Shown here one piece after another: positions 33,241 through 42,024 of a DNA stretch of 51,230 nt. The stretch lies in the NCBI GenBank assembly GCA_021809545.1, contig JAKAYL010000009.1, positions 1 to 51,230 on the forward strand, read 5' to 3'. Positions within the stretch are counted from its first letter, which is position 1. Each line of letters starts with the position of its first letter. The stretch comes from Thermoplasmata archaeon. GTDB taxonomy: Archaea > Thermoplasmatota > Thermoplasmata > Lutacidiplasmatales > UBA184. Both the position numbers and the translations under genes were made by a program. The notes beneath the pieces were generated by a model. The model saw nothing but the letters and a program-made list of their open reading frames with translations. It did no database searches and had not been told where the DNA came from.

Positions 33241-34132
33241 CCTGCCTTCGCTGAAACGTATCGTCCCCAAGGTGCTGTCGTCGGAAGTGGAGAGGGTCGT
33301 CGTGGTCTGCGAGGGGTCCTCCTCCCTCCGGGAGTACCTTACCGGGCTCCAGGACCCCCGTCTCCACATATCCTATCAAGCCAAGAGGGTGGGCAAGGCG
33401 AGGGCCTACAACCGCTCGCTCGCGCTTCTCGGGGGCTCGTCCATCGTCTTCCTGCTCTCCACCGACATTGACTTCGACCCCTCGATATTCCAAGAGGTAC
33501 TGTCAAGGTTCGACCGTCCCAAGACCGGCGTGGTCGTGCCCAAGGTGCTGCCCCTTCGCTCTCAGGGGCTTTCGGGCCACATGGGCGCCCTGTTGTGGGC
33601 CGTCCACGACACGACCCTCGCCCGACTTTCCTCCTCCGGGAGCCGGGTCCATGGCGGAGAATTCATGGCGATGCGACGGGAACTCCTAGTTCCGCTACCG
33701 GAGGACGTGGTGAACGACGATGCCTATCTGTGCCTCTATGCGGAGTCTCTGGGGTTTGCGCTGGTGTACGCCCGCGAATGCACGGTCAGGAACTCGCTGC
33801 CCCACACGCTCTACGGACTCTTCGTCCAGCGACGGAGGGTGGCGTTCGGCCACCTGCAATTGGTGAGGCAGGGGAAAGGGCCCGAGATCTTGACCCTGAT
33901 GGTCTTCGGCCGGACCCGAGCCTTGGGACGGGCCGGGGCCCTCCTCCTTGACACCGCCCAGAGATACCCCTTCGAAATGCTGTGGCTCCCCTTCCTGGTG
34001 CTCGAGGAAGTGGTCGCCAACTTATTAGCCCGAAGGGATATCCGCCGTTCGGGAGACCATTCCGTGTGGAGGACGGTGAGCAGCGTCGAACCGGATTCTC
34101 ACACAAGTACCTCCCGAACCAAGAACCCATGA
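33197..34132 (+). CDS. GT2-type glycosyltransferase
   Basis: The 311-residue protein begins with the GT-A nucleotide-binding strand CVVLFSYDDLPSLKRIVPKV. It continues with VGKARAYNRSLALLGGSSIVFLLSTDIDFD, where DID is the DxD-like metal and sugar-nucleotide site, and with MRRELLVPLPEDVVNDDAYLCL, the acceptor-side acidic motif. A C-terminal region with one or two hydrophobic segments suggests membrane association. It overlaps the GT-C gene before it (44 nt) and ends in an ATGA overlap with the HMG-CoA reductase start. The product likely adds sugars to a lipid carrier. Confidence 0.85.
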   Translation: MFLSGTCVVLFSYDDLPSLKRIVPKVLSSEVERVVVVCEGSSSLREYLTGLQDPRLHISYQAKRVGKARAYNRSLALLGGSSIVFLLSTDIDFDPSIFQEVLSRFDRPKTGVVVPKVLPLRSQGLSGHMGALLWAVHDTTLARLSSSGSRVHGGEFMAMRRELLVPLPEDVVNDDAYLCLYAESLGFALVYARECTVRNSLPHTLYGLFVQRRRVAFGHLQLVRQGKGPEILTLMVFGRTRALGRAGALLLDTAQRYPFEMLWLPFLVLEEVVANLLARRDIRRSGDHSVWRTVSSVEPDSHTSTSRTKNP

Positions 34133-35427
34133 GCGAGAGAAACTCCGAGTTGCCGGGATTCTACAAGCTGAGTGTCGAGGAACGCCGGAAGAAGGTGGCC
34201 GAGATCGCCGCGCTTAACGCCGCCGAGATGGAGGTCCTGGGGCCCCACACCGGGGCCGAGATCGCCCAGCTCAACCGCATGATCGAGAACGTGGTAGGGG
34301 CTTTTTCTCTACCTCTCGGGATCGCCTCGAACTTCCGAGTGAACGGAAAGGACTACCTGGTCCCTATGGCCATCGAGGAACCGAGCGTGGTCGCGGCGGC
34401 GAGCCACGCAGCGAAGATCGCTCGGGCCGGTGGAGGATTCCACGGCGGGATCTCCGGGACCCGGATGATCGGACAGGTGCAGCTTCTCGGCGTGAAGGAC
34501 CCCCACGGGGCCGCTCTGCGGATCCTGGAGGAACAGAAGCGCCTGCTCGAACTTGCGAATTCCAAGGATCCCATCCTGACGAAGCTGGGAGGAGGGGCCC
34601 TTGCCCTTGAGACCCGTGTCCTTGATTCTCCCCGGGGTGCCATGCTGGTGGTCCACGTGGTGGTCGATGTTAAGGACGCCATGGGTGCGAATGCCGTGAA
34701 CACCATGTCGGAGGCCCTTGCCCCGGAACTGGCCCGTCTGTCGGGCGGACGACGCCACCTTCGGATCCTCTCCAACCTCGCGATCTATCGTCTCGCCCGC
34801 TCTCGGGCGGTCTTCCCCAGCTCGGCCCTCGCGTTCGGGACCTGGAAGGGGGACGACGTGGTCGAGGGTATCCTGGATGCCTGGGCCATGGCCTCCGCCG
34901 ATCCCTTCCGGTGTGCCACCCACAACAAGGGGATCATGAACGGAGTCTCCGCCGTGGCGATCGCCACCGGGAACGATTTCCGGGCCCTGGAGTCGGGTGC
35001 TCATTCCTACGCCGCCTGGAAGGCGCCCCGGGGCGGTGTCATCGCACCCCTCTCCACCTACGAGAAGGATGCCAATGGCGACCTCGTCGGGACGATCGAG
35101 ATGCCGATGGCCGTTGGGGTGGTTGGGGGCGCGACCGCCTCTCACCCGGTGGCCAAACTGGCCCTGAAGATCTTGGGGATCACGGGAGCCGAGGAACTTG
35201 CCACCGTCATGGCGGCCGTGGGCCTGGCCCAGAACTTTGCTGCGCTACGAGCTCTCTCAACTGAGGGCATCCAGAAGGGTCACATGGCCCTCCACGCGCG
35301 GAACGTGGCGATCGCTGCCGGGGCTACGGGCGCAGAGATCGACCAGGTGGCCGAGGAGATGGCCCGGACGGGCACCGTGCGGGTCGATGTTGCGAAAGAG
35401 GTCCTTTCGCGCATCCGATCCGGCTGA
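34129..35427 (+). CDS. hmgA: Hydroxymethylglutaryl-CoA reductase, class II (bacterial type)
   Basis: The enzyme reduces HMG-CoA to mevalonate for isoprenoid lipids. The 432-residue protein follows the class II (Pseudomonas mevalonii) pattern. It has ENVVGAFSLPLGIASNFRVN, the catalytic glutamate in IEEPSVVAAASH, the lysine in THNKGIMNG, the aspartate in ATGNDFRALE and the C-terminal histidine in IQKGHMALHARN. All four catalytic residues are present. Most archaea use class I, but class II is known from Thermoplasmatales and Archaeoglobus, where it was acquired from bacteria. In archaea it serves the biosynthetic direction. The start overlaps the GT2 stop as ATGA; pdxT follows 2 nt after the stop. 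Confidence 0.95.
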   Translation: MSERNSELPGFYKLSVEERRKKVAEIAALNAAEMEVLGPHTGAEIAQLNRMIENVVGAFSLPLGIASNFRVNGKDYLVPMAIEEPSVVAAASHAAKIARAGGGFHGGISGTRMIGQVQLLGVKDPHGAALRILEEQKRLLELANSKDPILTKLGGGALALETRVLDSPRGAMLVVHVVVDVKDAMGANAVNTMSEALAPELARLSGGRRHLRILSNLAIYRLARSRAVFPSSALAFGTWKGDDVVEGILDAWAMASADPFRCATHNKGIMNGVSAVAIATGNDFRALESGAHSYAAWKAPRGGVIAPLSTYEKDANGDLVGTIEMPMAVGVVGGATASHPVAKLALKILGITGAEELATVMAAVGLAQNFAALRALSTEGIQKGHMALHARNVAIAAGATGAEIDQVAEEMARTGTVRVDVAKEVLSRIRSG

Positions 35428-35429
35428 AC

Positions 35430-36032
35430 ATGCCCCGCACTGCCCTCGCCGGCGTCCTTGCCTTGCAAGGAGACGTGCCGGAGCACAAGGCCGTCCTGGT
35501 CGAGCTCCTGGGCCAGGAGCGGGTGGTCGCCGTCCGTAGCAAGGAGGACCTGGCCAATGTGGCGGCCCTCATCATCCCCGGCGGGGAGAGCACCACGTTC
35601 TCTCGCCTGCTCGATGCGACCGGTCTCCGCTCGGAGGTGCTCCACCGGGTCAAGGATGGCATGGGGATTCTCGCCACCTGCGCCGGGCTCATCCTGGTCG
35701 CCACCCAGGTGGAGCGCTCCCGGTCGGGCAACGACCCGAAGCCGTTGGGACTCTTGGACGTGTCCGTCCGGCGGAACGACTATGGCCGCCAAGTCGATTC
35801 TTTCGAAGCGCCGCTCGAGTTCGAGGGTTTGAAGGGAGAGCCCTTGATGGCGAGTTTCATCCGTGCCCCCCGGATCCTCAAGGTAGGGAAGCAGGTCCAC
35901 GTTCTTGCCCTGTACGAAGACTCCCCGGTGGCGGTGAGGCAGGAGAATGTCTGGGGCCTGACCTTTCACCCAGAGATCAGCGGGGACACTCGCGTGCACC
36001 GACTCTTTCTTCAGGCCTGCAAGATGTTCTGA
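35430..36032 (+). CDS. pdxT: Pyridoxal 5'-phosphate synthase glutaminase subunit PdxT
   Basis: PdxT frees ammonia from glutamine and passes it to PdxS for PLP synthesis. The 200-residue protein has the N-terminal VLALQGDVPEH, the oxyanion loop GGESTTFSRLL, the nucleophile Cys84 in LATCAGLIL, and the catalytic His-Glu pair in GLTFHPEISGD. In this enzyme class the base before the cysteine is usually GTC; here it is ATC. pdxS is not adjacent in this window. The gene follows the HMG-CoA reductase with a 2-nt gap, so they share a transcript. Confidence 0.93.
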   Translation: MPRTALAGVLALQGDVPEHKAVLVELLGQERVVAVRSKEDLANVAALIIPGGESTTFSRLLDATGLRSEVLHRVKDGMGILATCAGLILVATQVERSRSGNDPKPLGLLDVSVRRNDYGRQVDSFEAPLEFEGLKGEPLMASFIRAPRILKVGKQVHVLALYEDSPVAVRQENVWGLTFHPEISGDTRVHRLFLQACKMF

Positions 36033-36118
36033 GCGGCCTCTTTCGCCGCCGTTGGATGCTTCGGCATCTCCTCACCGAAGTATCTCCACCGCGGGGTGAG
36101 TGGTCTTCTTCCAGAGGA

Positions 36119-37135
36119 TTACGCGACAGGGGTCTCAACTCTCTCCGTGGACGACAATCTACGATGATGCCCGAAGTCGGAAAAAGCGCGGAGCACATTT
36201 TGGAATCGCTCTCTCTTTCTGTCGAGTAGTGGAATCGCACCTACCGTCCCCGATATCTGCGCCGCCAGGATGTTCGTCACCTCTCCGGGATATCTTGAGA
36301 ACCACTTGCTGGCGAATTGCAGGGTGTCTCTTTCGATCCAATAGGACCGGAGAGGACTGTAGGTTCGCAGGTTGACCGGTCTTCCCAGGATCTTGTGCTG
36401 GAGATACTTTCCCTGTCGGTGTCGTAGGGTCGCCCGATCGTCCAGGAGTAATCGGTACCCGTGGCTCCGAAGGCGTAGTGAATAGTCATAATCGATGGCG
36501 TCGAGGAACAGGGCCTCATCGAACGGACCCACCTTGTCGACCACGGCCATCGGCAGGAGAGTTCCAGAATTCGTGAAGGTCTTAACCTCCCGGAGATGAC
36601 CCTCCCGGAACATCTTGCCACGGAGGTACTCCTTCTGATTGCGTAAGTTGCGCAGTCGTAGATGGATTGGCTCCAGGCCCACATTCACCACTACTTCCTC
36701 GAGGTTGTTACAAGACAAGGCACCAATCGGCAATCCGGACCCTGCTCCGTTCCAGTGGCGTAGCAAGCTTGCAATGGCTCCATCCTCCAGCACGGAATCC
36801 TGGTCGAGCAGGAGCACGAATCGAGCGCCCATTTGCTTAGCTTGCCGGAGTCCCTGGTTGTAGGCCAGAGACAGTCCCTCGTTCCGTTGGTTCGCGATGA
36901 GGTGCACTCGGCCTGCGCCCGTGGTGGATGAGAGGGCACCAAGCTCTGCCGTCATCGCAGTGACGGTGCGTTGCGCCAGGGGCTCGGTCGAGTTGTCCAC
37001 TACGATCACTCGTCCCGTCTCGTGCAGCGCCTGCCGAAGCACCGCCTTGAGTTCCGTCGAGTCGGGGTGATAGGTTACGATCAGCGCACAGACCTCCCCC
37101 GGAACACTGGGTTCGCGCACGACCTTCGGATTCAC
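36119..37135 (-). CDS. GT2 glycosyltransferase, rhamnosyltransferase-like
   Basis: The 338-residue protein matches the WbbL/RfbF-like GT2 pattern: VCALIVTYHPDSTELKAVL, then VIVVDNSTEP, NEGLSLAYNQGLRQAK, the DxD site FVLLLDQDSVLEDGAI and the acceptor motif FDEALFLDAIDYDYSLRLRSHG. Such enzymes extend surface polysaccharides or glycans. Its start is a GTG 6 nt after the large membrane gene upstream, so they form one operon. Base composition looks slightly less GC-rich than neighbours, and the protein resembles bacterial O-antigen enzymes, which may point to transfer. Confidence 0.85.
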   Translation of the reverse strand: MNPKVVREPSVPGEVCALIVTYHPDSTELKAVLRQALHETGRVIVVDNSTEPLAQRTVTAMTAELGALSSTTGAGRVHLIANQRNEGLSLAYNQGLRQAKQMGARFVLLLDQDSVLEDGAIASLLRHWNGAGSGLPIGALSCNNLEEVVVNVGLEPIHLRLRNLRNQKEYLRGKMFREGHLREVKTFTNSGTLLPMAVVDKVGPFDEALFLDAIDYDYSLRLRSHGYRLLLDDRATLRHRQGKYLQHKILGRPVNLRTYSPLRSYWIERDTLQFASKWFSRYPGEVTNILAAQISGTVGAIPLLDRKRERFQNVLRAFSDFGHHRRLSSTERVETPVA

Positions 37136-37141
37136 GTCTTC

Positions 37142-39817
37142 CTACCACTCCGCGGGTTTGACAGGCTCTTTCGTGACGGGCGAGGGGGGCGTGACCGGGG
37201 GAGGTGGCTGGGCAGAAGAGAGTGCTCTCGGACCCTGTCGGCGACGCAGGAATTGGACCCCAATAACGAGCAGACCGTAGGGGGCCAGAACAACGAAGAA
37301 TTCGGGAACCAGGGTGAAACGGTCGCTGGAATACTGAGTCACCGAGAACTGGTGGAAAGCGATCTCCACGGTGTAGGACCCCGAGACAAACTTTCCCACG
37401 GATAGGACGGAGGTGGGCCGAGCAGATTGATAAGATCGTCCCTCGACCGTGAGCGCCGTTCCCGCGCTGGTCGAGTGCAGCGAGAAGCTGATGGAGCTAT
37501 CGCTCAAACGGCTGGGGGTAGTGGTGTTCCCGACTTCGGCAAAGTACTGAGGGACCAGCGAGAAATTCTGGGCAGAAAGATAGAGCGGCGTGGTGGCTCC
37601 CCTGAGGGCAAAGCCGGTGCCGTTGGGTTCGAATGGGACACCGAGTCGGAGGGAAAGAGGGGCCCCAGCGAAGAGATCCACTGGGACGCGAATGTCGTGA
37701 CCTGCGATCTCCAACCAGACCGAACTTGGTCCGGCCTGAAGACTCAGATAACTCGTGGCGTTGATCGTGGTGTTGTTCTCCAAGAGGAATTTCGAGTAGG
37801 TCATTCCGGTGGCCGGTCCTCCGGTGACCGCCAAGAGCTGGGAGGGGTACTGCACCACTGCGAAGAAACCCTGAGGAGTGTCGAGGTGCAGGAGGTTCGT
37901 GCCGTTCGGATTCGGGGCCGATAGTTGGTAACCAAAGGTGAGGTAGCGGTTCAAGAACTCCGCCTGAGTGAAGTTGTAATCCACCGAAGTGTTTCCGTGG
38001 AACCTCATCACCGTCCCATTGTACCCCTGGATCGGGATGGGCAGCGTGGCAGGGGCTTCGGTCAGGTTCGTGGAGAAATTCTCAGTCAAGGGGGAGAGCC
38101 CCGTCACATCCGGACCGGTGTAGTTGTAGAAGGTCACGTTGAAGGGTGAGCCGGTGAGCACCGGAGTCATTTGGGGGATCTTCCCCCCCAGGCTCTCTTC
38201 CGCAGAGAAAGTGACTCCCTGGCCTTCGAACCATCGGCTGAACTGGAAGGGAAGGGCATTCTCCGCGATGTTCACCCTGTTTCCGCTCTCCGTGAACGTC
38301 TCGTTCGGGATAGGACGTATCACATTGCCATTGTCGGGAATGAATAATGGCAGGATCGTGTACAGAGGTGGGTTCCCTGAGCCATTGTACTGAATGGCAT
38401 TCGGAAGCAGAACGTTGAACGCAAGAGCGCCGGCCATCAGCACGGCGAAGATGACGGCCCCCTTGATGGCCCTTTGCCTCCAGGCCCGCGGCTTCCTCCG
38501 ACCGGCAGGGAGAGACGGGGAACGTCTCGGCCGAGAGTCCGCGGGGGACCGGTCCCCCCGACTGCTCAGCACCACGGTCAGGATGGCGGCCAGGACCGCT
38601 ATCGTCGTGATGACGTTGAAGGCCACTAGGAACGTGTTGGTGGCGCTTTGGGTGGTGAGGAAGCGGACGTTGTTACCGAAGATGTCGTACCCAAAGAAGA
38701 AGATCCCGACGCCGTCGGGCTGACCATTGGAGATGAAGAAGTTGACCAGAATCAAGCCCGTCAGCGGGTAGGCGATACTCACCCAAAGTCGTCGCCAGGG
38801 AACACGCTGGAGCCCAGGTGTCACCAGGGCCAGGACGGCGAAGGGAAAAGCGAAAGTGTAGTTGTCCGGCATCGGGACGAACGAGGTGTAGACAAGGAGG
38901 GTGAGGACGACGAACATGGTCGCCGGTTCGCTGACGCGCCACTTCTGCAGAAGCAAGGGGAGGAGAAGGACGATGCCCAGCGTCAGGAGCACGTACCCCA
39001 CGGTGTTCATGTGGGCAAAATACTGGAACCCGAACGACCCCGACCGATTGAGCACCGAGGAGGTGCTGGCCAGCGTACTGGAATAGGTTCCCAGCGAAGC
39101 CCCCAGGAGAAATACGAGGACCACCACCATCACTCCGGCCGTCACCAGCAGCGCCAGGAAGGTCTTCACTCTCTCTTCCAGGTTCTTTGAGTAGTAGAGA
39201 AGGGTTGGAATCACGGCGAGGGGGAACCAGTAGAAGAAAACCCCCACCACTATCATGGCCGCGGAGAGCAGGTGAACCCGTGACTTGGGTCGGTCACCGC
39301 CGTACCTCAGGATAACGTAGCCGAGAGCGAGGAACAAGACGGGAAAGATGTCCCACTCGGTCCAGATGTAATTCACATACAGCCAGATCGGGTTGGCCAG
39401 AGTGAAGATGAGAACGGCGTTGCGCTGTCGGGTCTCGGTGGGGGGGAGATGGGAGACCAGGGTCACCGCAAGGACGATCAACAGCAGGAGGTCAACGGCC
39501 TTGCTGACAGTGTAGGCGGCATAGATCGAGAAACCGGACAAGAGGTATCCCAGATAGATGGGTGTCCAAACGGAACCCACGAAGGGGCCGCCGACCCAGT
39601 TGCCTACCGACAGAACGCCAGAGTGGTTCTGGAAGTGGCTCACGAAGGAGATGGCGAGCGGGATGTTGTTCGAATCGTAGAAGGGGAGGAAGAGAAGCAC
39701 CACATTCAACAGCAAAGCGAGGGTGACTCCCGGGTTCTGCCGCAGGAAACGTCCTGCAGTAGCGAGCCGGCTCATCCAGTACTCCAACGAATGTGTAGAG
39801 GCAACCTGCGGGTCCAT
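37142..39817 (-). CDS. Very large GT-C-like membrane protein with extracellular domain
   Basis: The 891-residue protein has about twelve membrane helices in residues 1-455. It shows GT-C-like features (LANPIWLYVNYIWTEWDIFPVLFLALGYVILR, similar to WGQLD loops in the gene at 31459), then a basic cytoplasmic loop (about 415-445). One more helix precedes a long outside domain (about 475-855) rich in Asn-X-Ser/Thr sequons (NGTVMRF, NFSTNLT, NNTTINATS). A final membrane anchor and proline-rich tail close it. It may transfer sugars and bind surface polymers; the function is inferred only. The upstream TATA-like TTTAGTTAAGC (39846-39856 minus) leaves an 8-nt leader. The GT2 gene follows. Confidence 0.7.
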   Translation of the reverse strand: MDPQVASTHSLEYWMSRLATAGRFLRQNPGVTLALLLNVVLLFLPFYDSNNIPLAISFVSHFQNHSGVLSVGNWVGGPFVGSVWTPIYLGYLLSGFSIYAAYTVSKAVDLLLLIVLAVTLVSHLPPTETRQRNAVLIFTLANPIWLYVNYIWTEWDIFPVLFLALGYVILRYGGDRPKSRVHLLSAAMIVVGVFFYWFPLAVIPTLLYYSKNLEERVKTFLALLVTAGVMVVVLVFLLGASLGTYSSTLASTSSVLNRSGSFGFQYFAHMNTVGYVLLTLGIVLLLPLLLQKWRVSEPATMFVVLTLLVYTSFVPMPDNYTFAFPFAVLALVTPGLQRVPWRRLWVSIAYPLTGLILVNFFISNGQPDGVGIFFFGYDIFGNNVRFLTTQSATNTFLVAFNVITTIAVLAAILTVVLSSRGDRSPADSRPRRSPSLPAGRRKPRAWRQRAIKGAVIFAVLMAGALAFNVLLPNAIQYNGSGNPPLYTILPLFIPDNGNVIRPIPNETFTESGNRVNIAENALPFQFSRWFEGQGVTFSAEESLGGKIPQMTPVLTGSPFNVTFYNYTGPDVTGLSPLTENFSTNLTEAPATLPIPIQGYNGTVMRFHGNTSVDYNFTQAEFLNRYLTFGYQLSAPNPNGTNLLHLDTPQGFFAVVQYPSQLLAVTGGPATGMTYSKFLLENNTTINATSYLSLQAGPSSVWLEIAGHDIRVPVDLFAGAPLSLRLGVPFEPNGTGFALRGATTPLYLSAQNFSLVPQYFAEVGNTTTPSRLSDSSISFSLHSTSAGTALTVEGRSYQSARPTSVLSVGKFVSGSYTVEIAFHQFSVTQYSSDRFTLVPEFFVVLAPYGLLVIGVQFLRRRQGPRALSSAQPPPPVTPPSPVTKEPVKPAEW

Positions 39818-40185
39818 AGGGTTAGTTTATCCCATATCTGGTCGCTTAACTAAATCCTTTGTCGTCGGGGGCATCCATTCCTGATGAGACCCGCACCCCT
39901 TCCCGCGAGAACCCCAGAGACGACCGGGACCCGGATCCTTCCTCGTTGGGAGGGGACGTACTTCAACGAGGGCAAAGGCACGAGCATCGCCTCTTCTGCG
40001 CTGGCAGGATTGACGTGCCTTCGGGACCATCGGGCAGTCGAATCCGGCCGGGGCATAAGCTTGTGCCCGGAAAGGGGTTTCACCGGTAGGAACGGCCCTT
40101 CTTCGCATTTCGTCAGTCCACCCAAAGGAACTCGTCAAGGCACCCTTTCATATAGGCAGAGTTCCGTACGTTTTTTTGGGGCCAA
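39818..40185. other. 368-nt intergenic region with an inverted repeat
   Basis: The region separates the divergent GT-C-like gene (minus) and a small membrane gene (plus). It contains the minus promoter elements near 39830-39856, a plus-strand TATA (TCATATAGG, 40148-40156) and a near-perfect 18-nt palindrome (40051-40068). Open frames crossing it are short and not protein-like. No RNA family signature is recognised. Confidence 0.5.
40048..40070. repeat. Near-perfect palindrome GGGCATAAGCTTGTGCCC
   Basis: The 18-nt core has one non-Watson-Crick pair (T against G) and could be a dimeric regulator's operator, or as RNA a 6-bp hairpin with loop AAGCUU. It lies about 100 nt before the plus-strand TATA at 40148. 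Confidence 0.4.
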
Positions 40186-40743
40186 GTGCGGGCTTTGGAG
40201 CGCCGGGCGATGAGGTCGTACCCAAGGCAATGGCTCCTTCTGTTCTTTTCCGTCTCGCTTCTGCTGCTCGCCCTTCTTGGGGGCAGCCTCGCCGCACCTC
40301 CGTCCGTGCCCGTCCTCTCAATTCCTTACCGCTCCATCGGAGGGAACGGTTCAGGGCTGCCGAGCGCCGGAGATCCCTTGCTGGCTCTGTCGTCCCTCTC
40401 AGCAGCCTCCTCCGGGAACTCCTCGGGAAATCAATCCCTCAACCAAACCTTTCAGGCGTTCACGCATACCATATTTGCCATCGTCTACGGATTGATGATC
40501 GTGGTCTATCTCACGGTCTTCACGCTCATCATCGGCGGGGTCTTGGCCATTCTCTGGGAACGGTGGTACCGAAAGCCCCCTCCGGGGAGGGCCCCCCCCA
40601 CGTCGGCCGTCTTCCCTCCCGCCGCCCCACAGGTGCCTCCCGCCGTCGCCGTGCCCCCTTCACCTCCCTCGATGGGAGTGCTTTCCTCCTTGCCCATTCT
40701 GTGCCGCATCAGCCCGACAGGGCGGGGTTCCTCTTGTCCGTAG
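40186..40743 (+). CDS. Unknown small membrane protein with signal peptide
   Basis: The 185-residue product has a signal peptide (WLLLFFSVSLLLLALLGGSLAAPP), then a Ser/Gly/Asn-rich outside segment with sequons (NGSG, NSSGNQSLNQT), one membrane helix (IFAIVYGLMIVVYLTVFTLIIGGVLAILW, about 95-123) and a proline-rich cytoplasmic tail. The start is a GTG at 40186 near the predicted transcript start; ATG 40210 is the alternative. It overlaps the next gene by 10 nt. I recognise no family. Confidence 0.6.
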   Translation: MRALERRAMRSYPRQWLLLFFSVSLLLLALLGGSLAAPPSVPVLSIPYRSIGGNGSGLPSAGDPLLALSSLSAASSGNSSGNQSLNQTFQAFTHTIFAIVYGLMIVVYLTVFTLIIGGVLAILWERWYRKPPPGRAPPTSAVFPPAAPQVPPAVAVPPSPPSMGVLSSLPILCRISPTGRGSSCP

Positions 40744-41417
40744 TCGCCAAGCGACCGAAGCCGCGGCTCTACCGGATAGCGCGGACGCTACGGCTCTCAG
40801 GAATTTTGGCGTTGGTCCTGGTCCTCGTGTACATCGCCTATGCGGTCGTCTCTATCGCCACACATCCACCCCAGATCACCTTCCCGAGCGGTTCCTCCAG
40901 CGGGGGTAACAGCACCGGCTGTGCGAGCACAGTGAGCGGATCCGCATCGAGCGGAACGGCACGCTGCATGATCAATGTGACGAACCGCGCGAGTTTGCCC
41001 CTCGGGGTTCAGATAGGATATCGAATGGCGGAAGTCCACGGACCCCTTGTTGCGGCGGCGAGCACACCGATGACCCTTATCGGCCCCGGCCAGAGTGCAC
41101 AGATCTCCCTGGTGCTCAAGATCTACTCCCAGCCGGCCCCGGGCTCCAACTACACCGAAGGGATCTGGCTGAACGCGTCCTATGCCTACCTCTTCACCCT
41201 GTATGTGGAACTGGACATGGGCGGGAGCTTCCCCTCGGGGAACGTAACCGGACCACCCGCCCATGCGAATGCGGAGCGCGGGCTCCCCACGGCAGGCTCC
41301 TCGGGAGTTGAGGCCCACGGGGACCGGGGTTGGTTCACCCCTGCCGGGACCCCGACCCTTCCTTACCGTCCCCACCTTCTGTTCCTCGGGCGGCCTTGGG
41401 GGCTGATCCATGGTTAG
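40734..41417 (+). CDS. Unknown secreted or anchored protein, second of three
   Basis: The 227-residue product (TTG start overlapping the previous stop) has one N-terminal membrane helix (SGILALVLVLVYIAYAVVSI, about 23-42). An outside beta-sandwich-like domain follows with sequons and two cysteines (GCAST, ARCMINVTNRAS), which may form a disulfide. The pattern of an upper-surface domain with PGQSAQISLVLKIYSQ resembles CARDB-like folds. The last 40 residues are Pro/Gly-rich. It overlaps the next gene by 8 nt. No function can be given. Confidence 0.6.
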   Translation: MSVVAKRPKPRLYRIARTLRLSGILALVLVLVYIAYAVVSIATHPPQITFPSGSSSGGNSTGCASTVSGSASSGTARCMINVTNRASLPLGVQIGYRMAEVHGPLVAAASTPMTLIGPGQSAQISLVLKIYSQPAPGSNYTEGIWLNASYAYLFTLYVELDMGGSFPSGNVTGPPAHANAERGLPTAGSSGVEAHGDRGWFTPAGTPTLPYRPHLLFLGRPWGLIHG

Positions 41418-42000
41418 TCCGCCGATGGATCCCGCTTCTCCGCCGTCCGAACTCGCCCTGGTCCCAGGTACCACCGCCCCGGATGCGGGTCGCTCCGGAA
41501 CTTTTTCCCCACCGCTCGAGAGCCCTCTCCCGTACCGACCCCCGAATCCCCCCTGGCTCTACACCAAGGGGATCCTCAAGGTGGTTTGGCTCTTCTTCCT
41601 GCTGGTCTATATTCCGTACGAGCTCCTCCAGATGGTCAAAGGGGACGCCATCCTCCGGCTTCCCCTGCCGAGCGATACCCTCCTCCTTGTCGGAGCCCTC
41701 GTCGCCATCCTCGGGGGGGCGAAGACGGTAACAAGACCCACCCGGATCTTCGGGCCCGTCTGCCTGGCCCTCTCCTCGGTGAAGATCGCTTACCTGGTCA
41801 TCTTGGCCACGGATGCCATCGTCGGGATCAGCTTCGGCACGGGACAGTCGGGACACATCTCGCTCGGGATCGGTTTTGTGAATGTCATCCTGCTCATCCT
41901 GATCGGTTCCTTCCTCGCTGCAGCGGCCGCCTTCGTGACCACGGTCGAAGACTTCAAGCACCCGGGCGAGCGGTTACCCTTCGACTATCCTGTGAAGTAG
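41410..42000 (+). CDS. Unknown membrane protein, third of three
   Basis: The 196-residue product begins with a proline-rich cytoplasmic stretch (1-50). Four membrane helices follow (about 55-75, 85-103, 115-135, 150-178). Short loops hold few charged residues and no catalytic motif. Overlaps link it to the two preceding genes, so the three are probably made together and could form a membrane complex. No family is recognised. The convergent GT2 gene begins 24 nt after it. Confidence 0.6.
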   Translation: MVSPPMDPASPPSELALVPGTTAPDAGRSGTFSPPLESPLPYRPPNPPWLYTKGILKVVWLFFLLVYIPYELLQMVKGDAILRLPLPSDTLLLVGALVAILGGAKTVTRPTRIFGPVCLALSSVKIAYLVILATDAIVGISFGTGQSGHISLGIGFVNVILLILIGSFLAAAAAFVTTVEDFKHPGERLPFDYPVK

Positions 42001-42024
42001 GAACGGCGGCTGCCCCGCGCGAGC

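Noticed and set aside
40031-40050. T-loop-like bases (AGTCGAATCC) suggesting a tRNA
   Set aside because: No acceptor stem, D-arm or anticodon stem can be built around it.
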